From: Umbellularia californica
Taxonomy: Eukaryota; Streptophyta; Magnoliopsida; Laurales; Lauraceae
Assembly: GCA_028538565.1 (NCBI GenBank)
Contig: JAPQWN010000011.1
Location: forward strand, 9,332,501-9,396,500
DNA length: 64,000 nucleotides
Direction of reading: 5' to 3'
Part shown: in pieces, positions 23,301-35,300 of the stretch
Position numbering within the stretch: the first letter of the stretch is position 1
Layout: each line of letters starts with the position of its first letter
Notes under the pieces: generated by a model
Seen by the model: the letters and a program-made list of their open reading frames with translations, nothing else
Told to the model about the DNA's origin: nothing
The model's database searches: none
Position numbers and translations under genes: made by a program

Positions 23301-26300
23301 TAAGTTAAAGTTTGGAGTAGAATCCACTTTTACTCAAGGAAATTGAAGTATTTTGAGTTGAAGTAAAATGGAGTATGTGGCTCACAACATTACTTCATCT
23401 ATTGGGCCAGACTCATCCAAACAGGGTAGAGTTGAAATTTTAGACTGTTAGGGCCCATTTAACTTCACTCTACTCTATTATTTGGCTATCCAAACAGGCC
23501 CTAAAGGATTATTGAGCATTCAATATTAAAAATATGTAGATTAGAAGAATGTGCTGTTAAACCATACCATCATCATACAATTATCAATGATGACTTCCTC
23601 ATACTGTATCTCTGGGTACTTCTCTGAAACCTCTCGGCAGCACTGCATAAATCACATAAAGTTTATTACTCAGATGAAAGAAAATAGCTCACCAACTTTT
23701 AAGTTAAATCATCAACTGTTTCATCCTACCTTGAGAAAAAGACCATCAGTCTTCCTCATTATGTTGGCCTTGTGAATAGCTGACACTCTTTGCCGCCCAT
23801 GGGCCTTAGCATAGTGAAAAGCATATTCTGCCACCCTTAAACTTGCTTGGCGAGTAATGACCTTGAGACTTTCAACTACACCTCTCACCACCTAGTATTA
23901 CAAATCGCACTTGTTTTTATGGATGGAAATACAAAATCAAACAACAACAATAGTAGTTGAGGAACAACCAGTTGCCACCTGGTTGCATTACAATTTACAA
24001 CAAAATGCAGACCCCCGATGTGAGTCCCACTTCAACCCACTTGTATGCATGGTTTATTATACTTGAATAGGAAAGCAGTACATGGATTAGCATTTGGTCC
24101 AAAATCAATCAATTTGGTAATACAAACCATCTCACAAGAGGCCTCTTAAGACAGACCAATTTAACCATCTCACAAGAGGGCTCCTAAGACAGACCAATTT
24201 GGTCCCACTGTCCCTTATGGATGCTCTCATTTCACTGGCTCTGATTGAACAAGCAAACTGAAATCTCAGTCATATGGAATCAACAGCAGCTCCTTCCCAT
24301 CCAAACAACTACCATGCATGAAACTGGAATGAAGTTAGGCCCTAGAACATGAAATGCATTGCACAGTCATGCAGATGGGTTGCACTTGATCATTGCTCAA
24401 CATAGTTTTCTAACCCATTGGGTTGGCCAGACTAGGCCAGTTACTGGCTCGAGTTAAACAGGAAACTTGGCAACCAAGTGTGCCACAGTAAAAAAAAAAA
24501 TTATAGTTTTTTTTTTTATTATAGATATTTACATTTGTAATAATTAAAATAAAGAAAAAAAATTGATGTTATTGTGAGAGAAGAAGAAGCTACAAAAAGC
24601 ATGGACAAGAAATAGCAAATAGAATTACAGAACATCACCAATTATAGAACTACAAAAGCATACTCTATTGATAGAAAACATTTACAATTAGCAAATTTCA
24701 AAATCCAATACTTAATCCCTTTTGCAATTTGCAAATTTCAAAATCTACATCCCTTATAAAACCTTGCAAATAACATACAATATTGGGAAAAAAAAAGTGG
24801 GACAGAAAGAAAGGAAGCATTATCATCATCATCATCAAAGCTTCGTTGCAACTATGTTGGGGTCAGTTTCTCCATTACAATCTATCTTGAGCCAAAGAAA
24901 GAGCATTTTTTTTTTTTTGAATGGTGGAATGTATTAATCAAAGCGGAGCAGTACAAAAGAAATATACTGAACAACAAATATAAATACAAAGGGAAAAGAG
25001 AAACTAAACAAAGAAACAAAAGAGGAGACAGATCTGCTACAAAGGCCTAAAGCCCCAAAAAAGGAAATCAAAAGATTAAGATGCTACTTCCTTCCAAAGA
25101 AAGAGCATTATAGGACTGGAATTTGCAAGCACAGAAAGACAGAAAGCACAAAAAGTAATTTTAAACTACCCAATGAAATTTTACAAGAGCTTGACTCCAC
25201 TGATCATCTCAACTAGGCCAAGTCGAACAAGTTCCTAGTTTACCCTGCAGATTGACCGGGTTAGGGGCAAAACCCTCCCCAGCTGGGTTATACATGACCC
25301 AGTCACCTAGTTAGGGATTGGACACAGTCAACTCGCTGAAGTCAGAAAGCTATGACAACAATAGCAACATGAGTAATAAAAAATAAGTATTCTCATAATA
25401 TGATTATATGTACACATGTACAAACCTAAAATGACATCCATCTACAAAACTGAGGACTGCAGGGCCCCAAAATCACGATCATTGGATGATCCTAACCTCT
25501 GCTTAATTGACAACTGTAAATAGGTATTAGACCATGTAAGCGCTCTCACTCTTATGAAAGGTCCATGGAAGATATCACACTAACCATACATTTGAAAGAT
25601 ATTTAACCAAGCAGCTGGTGTACGGCTCAATGAGACTGTAGGGTTATCACTATTCACAGATTGGAGAGATCAACATGTTTTCCACATTTTCTTGTGGGGC
25701 TTTATCCACTTTTCCTTTTTGGCTTCCGTCTTTTTGTGGTTGGGCTCCCTCTCTGGTGCTTCTTCCGACTCAGAGTAGCAAACGAGCTGGAGACACTTCC
25801 AAATTCATTGTATTCTTCTTTGAAATATATAGTTACAAAAAAATTATCTTTTTTCACATACATAGAAGCAGTCTGCAGAGTCTCAAATAATGCCACCAGT
25901 TATAAAGATGAACACACACATTTATCTAAAACAAATGAAAACTAATAACGAGCTAAATTCTGCATGGGAAACAACTTGCATTTGACTTATGCGGGGCCGT
26001 GATAAAATCCATTCATATCACATGCCACCAAAGACAAATTAGTACCCCAAGGTTCATTTCAATTGGAGTAACATACACCACTAGATTTATCAACGGATGT
26101 AAAAATAAACTTGAATAATAAATTGAATACCATTATATACCCATTTGTTAATCCAATGGCATATAACAATTCAAATGTAGTGAAATCTAGGCCACTACCT
26201 ATTCGCTTGGGGTATGTAACATGAATGTCTTGGATCAAGCAAATATGAGCCCCACATGGCTCAACACACCTCATCCGCATGGTAACTCTCATGAGAACAT

Positions 26301-29300
26301 CAGCATATTATTATTATTATCATCTATCAGAACAAAGAAATTAACAAATATGGAAACATTAGAAGCAGACTTACTTGGTGCTCCAAACCACTATATTCCC
26401 CTTCTGTATTTTCACGAATTGTGATGAGATTGACACCATCATATCGAGTTTTGTAACCAGGAAGACTGTAACAAGGCCTCACGTTGGAATACAAACCGAG
26501 CTCCTTTCTGAGAGTAAGGTTTAAAGACCTATGGCCTTTCCCAACTGGTGTAGCCATAGGCCCCTTCAAGCCCACACCATTTCTACGCACAGACTCCAAG
26601 CTTTCCCAAGTTAGAAAACTCCCAGTTCTTGGATCTACTTTGTCTCCCACATAGTGTTCTTCCCATTCTATTGGCACTTCAGCTGCATTAAATATCTGCA
26701 TCGGCACATGATATCGAAGTTGATATGAGCTGAAAGTACATTCCGGTATTGAATTCATTCAATATTATGAAGAAAGAAGGGGAAAACACTCAAGTCTGTC
26801 GCAAGAGAATCAGAATCTAAAAATAATGGACAAAAGATGAGATTAGCTAATTCTAAGTTATAATAAACACAAGATATGTAACTGTAAAGATGTCCAACCT
26901 ATAGGTGTGTTTTAGCTATGCCGTATGAGCAATACACGACAAGCATTGAATTTTAAAGTCAGTCCAATGACTAAAATCTGATAAAAATTAGCAAGATTGC
27001 TACAAATCATATCAATTTTGGTTTAGTATTCCTCTTGTTGATCATATAAATGAAATTTCATAATGAAGAAAAAAACGTAAGGGCAGGATAATATATGGTC
27101 ACGATTATAACTGGAAGGATAAGCTATCAAATATAAGTGTTCATCGAGAAAGGGTTCTTTGATGAAGAAGAAAATTTAAACGTCGATACTTTGTTAAGGA
27201 ACTCATTTAGATGGTCAACTACACAATGGACAACCTTTCCTCTTCAACATTTCTTTTTCATTTTTTTTTGGGCAAAAAATGGACTTTACTTCGTGATCCC
27301 AATAAAATTCATTATAAACAAAAACTTCATATATGAACTGCTACCAAAAACTTAAAAACATGGACTCCTCAATATGCCCCACCTAGACTCAACTAAAAGA
27401 CAAAAAAATGGAAAGCTTTAAAAATAACATTACATGTTTACTTAAAATCAAGAGAGAACTGTAACGACCTGAGCTCATTGTCCACATGATATTGTTTCCT
27501 TTAGCTCATGGGATTTCAACCCAATCTTGTCGCATGGTTTGAAAAGGCCTCATTTAGAGTTAAGACCAGGTCACACACTTCTATACCCAGGATCGGGACT
27601 TACATGTTTCTGATGTGGGACTTATGCACCAATGCATACCCAATGCTTTAGAGTTTCCCCTACCCTCTCTCTCTAGGCGGATGCTCGCCAGACCCAACGT
27701 CGTTCTAAGGGGGGCCCACGGGCGTAACATACTCCCCCCATTGGAAAACAGAGCCATCCTCATCTTTGATGCCATCTATAACGACCCGGGCCCACTATCC
27801 ACGTGATATTGTCCGCTTTGGCTAATGGGATTTCAACCCGATCTAGCCACACGGTTTTAAAAGGCCTCATTTAGGGTTAAGGCCAGGTCACACACTTATA
27901 TACCCAGGATTAGGACTTCCATGTTTCCGATATGGGACTAATGCACCAATGCATACGCAGTCCTTTAGGGCCTGTTTCTTTATTAAAATTCCTAGAATTC
28001 ATGTCTGGAGGTTGTCTGGGAATTCCAAATGCCGGAATTCTAAAATGCCACTGAATTCTGTCATTTTTGAATTCTATGTTTCATTTCCATCTGAATTCTT
28101 GCCTGAGAATTTCTGAATTTCATAAAACTCCCGTTTCATTGCTATATAAATTCTAGACTGGAATTATACATTTTATGCATTGTAGTACGTGGGACCCACC
28201 TTTTGTGGTTGTGAACTTGGGACCCAACTGTAAGAATTATAATGTGGACCCACCTCATGTATATGGTACATGGGCCCATCTTTTAGAAACGAAAGTGTGG
28301 GATCCAATTTTAGAAATTTGAACATGGACCCATCTTGATAGGAATTGCATGGGCCCAATTTATAATTGTGAATATGGGGTCCACTTTATTGTTGGTAAGA
28401 GGGTTCACAGTTGGGTGCCGGAGTTCCAATCAAACTTCTCGAAGTTCCAGAATATCAGTTAGAGAGATGAACCAGAATAAATGTGCTGAATGCTCCCGCT
28501 TGAGGGTCGATTGTATCTCATATATATAGGGGCTGAATGCCCTAATTACATCCAATTACAGTATCTAATCATATCTCAGATCCTGAAGAATAGCTAATAA
28601 ATTAAGTATGTACATGTGTGCTTTGACTAATAATACAATGACTGGGCCTAACTGGGCCTGTGAGTTTGGGCCTCATTAACACCCCCCCTCAAATTGATGC
28701 CGATGAATCAACCAGCATCAATTTGTCTGTTAAGAATTGATGACGAGGTTGTGGAGGTGCTTTGGTAAAAATATCAGCAACTTGGAGGCTGGAGGAGATG
28801 AACGGAAGAGAAATAACATCGCATAGATATTCATCCTTGATAAAATGGCAAGCAACCTCGATGTGTTTAGTTCTCTCATAAAACACTGGATTTTCAGTAA
28901 TCCGAATGGCACTGGTGTTATCCGCATGTAATGGTGTGGGAGAGGGTTGTGAGAAGCCAAGTTCCGCAAGAAGTCCACGAAGCCATATAATTTCGGAACA
29001 TGCAGCAGACACGGCCCGGTATTCTGCCTCAGTTGATGATTTATAAACTTTGTCCTGTTTTTTCACTTTCAATGAAATAAGAGCATCACCTAAGAACATG
29101 CATTAACCCGTTGTGGACCTACGAGTATCAGGGCAACCTTCCCAATTAGCATCAGAATAGGCAGTCAATGTCATTGGAGAACCAACAGGAAAAAACAAGC
29201 CTCTGTGAGAAGTGCCAAGAAGATAACGAATAATTCGTCGAACAGCTGCTAAATGTAGATGATGGGGCTTGGTCATATACTGACCCATCAAGTTGACTGC

Positions 29301-32300
29301 ATAACTGATGTCAGGCCGAGTAGTAGTCAAATATATAAGACTACCGACAAGCTGTCGATAATATGTCGGATCAGGAAGGGGATCACCACTGTCAATATGG
29401 AGTTTAAGATTCAGTTCCAGAGGGGTATCCACTGGTGTGGAGTTTGACAGGCCTGCTGATTCAATTAAATCCATAGTATACTTATGTTGATGCAAAATCA
29501 ACCCCTTCTCAGAGTGATGAACTTCCAATCCCAAAAAGTATTGCAGAGGACCCAGATCCTTCATTTGAAAGGATTGATGCAGAGAAACTTGAAGATCTTG
29601 AATCATGGCTGTATCTGTGCCAGTGATGATGATATCATCTACATAGACTAGAAGAATGGTGAGTCCTGTAGATTTCTAAAGTAAAAACAATGATGGATCA
29701 GAAGGACTCTGTTGAAACTGCAGCTTGAGTAAAGCATCCTTGAATTTGTCAAACCATGCTCTTAGTGCTTGTTTTAGCCCATACAAGGACTGTTTCAAAA
29801 GAGCAACTTGTCCGTTGGATGGGTTTGGAAAACCTGGAGGCAGTCGCATGTAAACTTCCTCTTTAAGGTCACCATGAAGAAAAGCGTTTTTCACATCAAA
29901 TTGGAAAAGGGGCCAAGATTGAGATGCAGCTATGGCAAGGATGGTGCGAACTGTGGTCATCTTTGCGACAGGCGCAAAAGTTTCTTCGTAGTTGATGCCA
30001 TATTCATGTCTGTTGCCAAGGGCCACAAGCCTTGCCTTGTATCTATCCAAAGTACCATCGGCCTTAAATTTGATAGAGTAAATCCATTTACTCCCAATAG
30101 GTTTAACCGTGGCTGGGCATGGAACAACAACCCAGGTTTGGTTCTGCTGTAGAGCATTAAGTTCTTCTTCCATAGCCTGTCTCCCGCATTCCTGCTTTGC
30201 TGCTTGTGAATAAGAAGTGGGAATGGAAACCGAGGATAAAGTAGCGAAATATGAAGAATGAGAAAAACCGTATCAATCTGGTGGGCGAGAGATACGAAAA
30301 GAACAACGAATAACAAGTTGATGTGAATCTGATGCTGGAGCAGGATTCGGGGCGGGTTCTTGTAGAAGAGGCAAAGTAGGGGCATTTGTTCCTTGTCGAC
30401 GAGCATACACCTTGTCCGGATGAAATCGCAGAGGTGAAGGAAGGCATTCATCATCAAAGGATGGTACTTTAAAAAAAGAGATTTCGGGAGATGAATCAGG
30501 ATAAGACTGAAATAGGGACTGGTTTTCAAAGAAGACAACATTTCTAGAAATCCGAATACGCTTGGAGGTGGGGTCATAACAAATAAAACCTTTTTGTTAG
30601 GAAGCATAACCAAGAAAGGCACATTTCGCAGATTGTGCGGATAATTTGGAACGTTCATGTGTGGGAAGATGAACAAAACAAACACAACCAAAAGTGTGGA
30701 AATGTGTGTATTGTGGTTTAGTTTAGAAAAGACGGAAATGTGGACATGTGTTTTGAATATTTGGAGAAGAAAGGCGGTTGATGATATGAGTAGCAGTGGT
30801 TAAAGCTTCTGGCCAAAATCTAGGTGGAACGGAGGATTCTAATAATAAACACCTGACCATGTCTAGAAAATGACGATTTTTCCGTTCTGCAACACCATTC
30901 TGTTGGGGAGTGTAGGGACAAGTCCTTTGGGATAAGATCCCTTTGTCTTGTAAAAATTCCTGAAATTGTGTAGACACATATTCCCCCCCTGAGTCCGTAC
31001 GAAGAACCTTAATACATGTTGAAAATTGATTTTGAACATAATTCAAGAATTTTTTAAACACATCAAAGACTTCAGATTTGGCATGTAGAAAATAAACCCA
31101 TGTAAAACGGCTATAATCATCAATGAAAGTCACAAAATACTTATACTGTGAATGAGAAATAATTGGTGCAACACCCCAAACATCACTATGTATTAAATCA
31201 AAACATTTGGTAGTAGAAGAAACATGTAATGGAAAAGGCAAAGTTTTACTCTTTCTCAATTTACAAGTGGTGCAATCAAGAGCAACATCTGATAATAAAA
31301 ACTTCTTTTTATTGATATGACCAGAATTTAACAAAGATAACAAAACTGTTGAATTGGGATGGCCTAACCTATTGTGCCACAATTGCACATTATTTTTAGA
31401 GACAACTGATAAAGCAAACAAAGACATATCTGGATTCGGTGTTACTGTGGGAAGAGGAAACAAACGCCCACACTTAGGCCCCTTCGCTATCACCTCCCCC
31501 GTCTCCTGATCCTGCACAACACAACTAGAGGAGAAAAAAGAAGCATTGCAGTGTTCATCAACCAATTGACCGACAGAGATTAAATTGATAGAAAGAGATG
31601 GTGAACAGAAAACATCGTGTAAGGGTAGAGAATGAGAAATATCACCAACAGAGGTAATTGGTATTGTGGTACCATTAGCAGCATGGACCTGAATCCGTCC
31701 ATCATATGGTTTAATTGTGGAGAAGTGGTTAGATGATGATGTCATATGATTGGAGGCACCAGAATCAAAATACCAGTGAGAGAGAGAGAGGGATTTTTAC
31801 CAGAGATACCAAGAGTGGAAAAGGCCTGGAGGATCATCTATTGGATCATGTCAGGGTAACTGGAGCAGCAGAAGCAGGGGCAGAAGAAGATATGGAAGAT
31901 GAATCAATAGTGCCAGAAGTAGCAGTCATCGCCTGGTAAACTCTTGGATTTCTGTGCTGAGGGCGTTTGCGGCATTCATTGATTGAATGTCCAGATGCTT
32001 TGCAATAATTGCAGATCCGCTGCTTGCACTGATTTGCATAATGGCCAAAATTCTGACACTTGAAGCACTGCACTTTACTAATATCTCTGCTTGGTTGCTT
32101 TCCCTTGTTAGAATAAGCAACAGGTACTGGTGAGTTCGATGGTTGATAAAGAGTGGACACACTATAGGCAACATCAATAACATCGGGGGTAGCTTGTTGG
32201 AGCACACTAGATTGAGTCAATTGTCTCTGTTCCTCCCGCAGTAATTCATTGAGACACTCATCTGGTGATGGAGAAGGTACCCTACTCATGAGATTAGATC

Positions 32301-35300
32301 TGACCGATTCATTCTGAGGCCTCAATTTCATAAGAAATTGATCCCGATGACTAGTTGATTGTATGATGTGCAATTCAGGAAGAGCCTGTGCAGAGATATT
32401 TGCATATTTGATTTCATCTAATTCTGTCCATAAATTCTGGAAACCAGAATAATATTCTTGAATGGAAGAAGTCCCTTGCATATAATTGGGAATTTCAAAT
32501 TCCAATTGATACTGTCTGGCAGAATTCCCCTGATGATACACTTTTTGTAGATAGTCCCACATATCTTTGGCAGTTTTGTATGGTTTCAAATTCATGAAGA
32601 ATTGGGGTTCCATGGACCCGAGAATCCAAGATTTGATCTTAGCATCTTTTGTGTTCCAGGACATAATTTTCTTCTCATCTTCTGTTGGTTTTGGATCCGT
32701 TCCAGAGATATGGCCCCATAATTCTTTACCCTCTAAGTAAAGTTCAAATTGAAAAGCTCAAGATGGATAATTTTTGCCATTAAACTTGATTAGGTTGATT
32801 TCAGATTTCTCAATTTGTAACAATGATTCAGATGAACCAACAGAATGATGAACAAACCAAGCACACAGCAGCAAATCTTTTGATCAAGCCTCTGTGTTTG
32901 AAAATGCTCAGAATATTTCCCAGAGCCACAGAATGAACGGTGCACAGAATGACACAGACGATCCTGTCAGGATTGTGTAGATCTGTATGTGGGCCTCACC
33001 AAGTGATCAGTGGACAGATCTGATGATGGGAATGGTGTAACAGCAGATATATGTATCTAATAGGCAGCAAGAGACCAAAAGAAAATGGACAGCAAGAAAC
33101 CCAGCAGCAGAAAACAGACATAGAAACCAAACAGTGCACAAAAACGTCTTTGACGTCAGTGGGAGAATGCCCACGTGGGCCCCAGCAGATGATCAATGAT
33201 CAGATCAAAGAGTGGGGATGGAAGGGTAAACTATTTTCGCAACTATTGGCAGTGGTCCCAGGCAGAACAGATCTAAATCCAAAATATTGGACGGCTGAGA
33301 TGAAAACAAGTGGACAAAACCGAATTTCCACAAAAAATAGTAGAAGACCTACCTCGGATGATCCATAAATCGTGAAAAATTCTTCATAAAAAAGTAGAGA
33401 GCCAGGCGACCAAGATGGGCTGATTCCGCTGATATGGTGATGATCGCCGCAGGTGGGCCACGGCTAATCTGAGTTGATCAGGTATGATCACAAACGATCA
33501 GGCTGAAGAAAACAATCTCTGAAAGGCTTCCAGATCTTGGAAGATGACTAGGAGGATCCACAAGTCATTAGATCTTGAAGAAAAAATAATTGAAGCAATA
33601 GTTGTCGACTGAACCTCGCTCTGATACCATATCAGTTAGAGAGATGAACCAGAATAAATGTGCTGAATGCTCCCTCTTGAGGGTCAATTGTATCTCATAT
33701 ATATAGGGGCTGAATGCCCTAATTACATCCAATTAGGGTATCTAATCATATCTCAGATCCTGAAGAATAGCTAATAAATTAAGTATGTACATGTGTGCTT
33801 TGACTAATAATACAATGACTAGGCCTAACTGGGCCTGTGAGTTTGGACCTCATTAACACAGAATTCTGAAATGCTCTTGGAGGGGCTAGAACTTTGGAAT
33901 TCCACCTTTTTGGCATTTGAGAATTCTGGCTGCCTTGATTACTGAGAATCCCATTAAAAGAATATTGAATTTCTAACAGGAATTCTTGAATCCATAGACA
34001 GCCTGAATTCTTGTCAGAAATGCTTGTAAAGAAACAGGCCCTTAGAGGATCCCCCGCCCTCTCTCTCTAGGCGGATGCTCGCCTGTCCTAAAGCCCTTCT
34101 TGAGAGGGAGGGGGGGGGGGGGGGGGGGGGTGGTGGTGGTGGTGGTTTGGGGTTGGCGCAGTGACGTGACAAGGACTAGAGCAATTAACATGCATCATAA
34201 CATGGTGTAGGCTGCATGACAAGATCCACCTTCACATAGTAGAAAATGATGAGGACCCCCCCGCCATGCATTGCATATGGCCCAAACATCACCTTGATTG
34301 GATAGTCATAGCCATGTGATTATGAGCCAAACACATGTAACTCAATGTCAATCAACTAAACCTAATAATCTGTAAAGAACAAAATAATTGTAACTCACTG
34401 ATAACTTGGTTGCTCTGTTAAGTGCTGATTGCGTTTCCCGCGAACTGGATGATTCTCTATTGAGGAATCATCTTTATCATTGGCATTGTTGCCTTCATCC
34501 ATCTATCAAGGGTCGGTTTAGTGAATTCTTCTCTTCCACTTGACCTTTTTCCACAAACTAACGCATCTTTCCTCATTACTTCATCCAAACCCTTCACTGG
34601 CCTCCTCCTTCACAAAGTTCTATGAATTTGTAACTCATCAAATTCACCATACAGGGGTCTTCTATGGAAGTGCCTAAACCATTTCAACTACCATTCCTTG
34701 ATTTTATCTTCTATTGCAACTACCCGTGGGTTTCTTCTCATGTAGTCATTCCTATTTCCTAACTTATCCTCTTGTAGATCCACACATCTGTCTTAGCATT
34801 GCATATCAGCCATATATACTTTATTATCCTTCTCCCATTGTTGTCTTATAAAAACACTCCTTCAATCAAAGTGGCAATGAACAACCTCGTAATACTCCAC
34901 TATGCTCCTAGCTAATCCTATTTGCTATATCTAACTTAAGCCCTCCAATTTGTTCTACAATTGCCTCTAAGGCAAAATTATTTTTTTCAGGTCATCAAGT
35001 GGTAAAATAAAATATGTGGTAAAGTAATCTCAGCCGCTAAAACTTTTGGTTTACCATGTTTGGTTGGTCACAACAAGTGGGAAAGTACAGTTTCAGACAC
35101 CAAAAACTTGTACTTCTACTTTATTAGCCCCTAAAAAACTTTAACTCAAACACAGGTAAAGTGGTTATTTTACCACTTGTTGACTTCTCATCTCACTTCA
35201 TGTTACTTTACCTCATGCAAACAGATGCATTTTTACTTTACCAGAAAGTATACTTCACTTATACCTAACCATTACCTTTCCCACTGATTTCACATTCATT

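Larger units (their letters stand above)
28453..33858 (-). mobile_element. Full-length Ty1/Copia LTR retrotransposon, coding region disabled
   Basis: A 5406-bp element in IDH intron 1 with 229-bp LTRs at 28453-28681 and 33630-33858, starting TG and flanked by CAGAA (28448-28452, 33859-33863). The LTRs differ at six positions. The primer-binding site TGGTATCAGAGC, complementary to initiator tRNA-Met, is at 33618-33629 (minus strand), and a G-rich polypurine tract abuts the 3' LTR at 28682-28695. The order gag, protease, integrase, RT, RNase H is that of Copia. It is transcribed, if at all, in the same direction as the host gene. Stops in gag, integrase, RT and RNase H mean it can move only by proteins from other copies. 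Confidence 0.95.
27968..34041. mobile_element. PIF/Harbinger-like MITE split by a Copia element
   Basis: Perfect 15-bp terminal inverted repeats GGGCCTGTTTCTTTA (27968-27982) and TAAAGAAACAGGCCC (34027-34041) are flanked by TTA at 27965-27967 and 34042-34044, the 3-bp TWA duplication of PIF/Harbinger elements. Without the Copia insertion (28453-33858) and its duplicated CAGAA the element is about 663 bp. The interior is built from GAATTC-containing segments and an internal minisatellite. No transposase. Confidence 0.85.

Noticed and set aside
29957..30691. 244-codon open frame in an alternative frame of the Copia element
   Set aside because: Out of frame with the integrase-RT homology; it only reflects the lack of stops in that frame.
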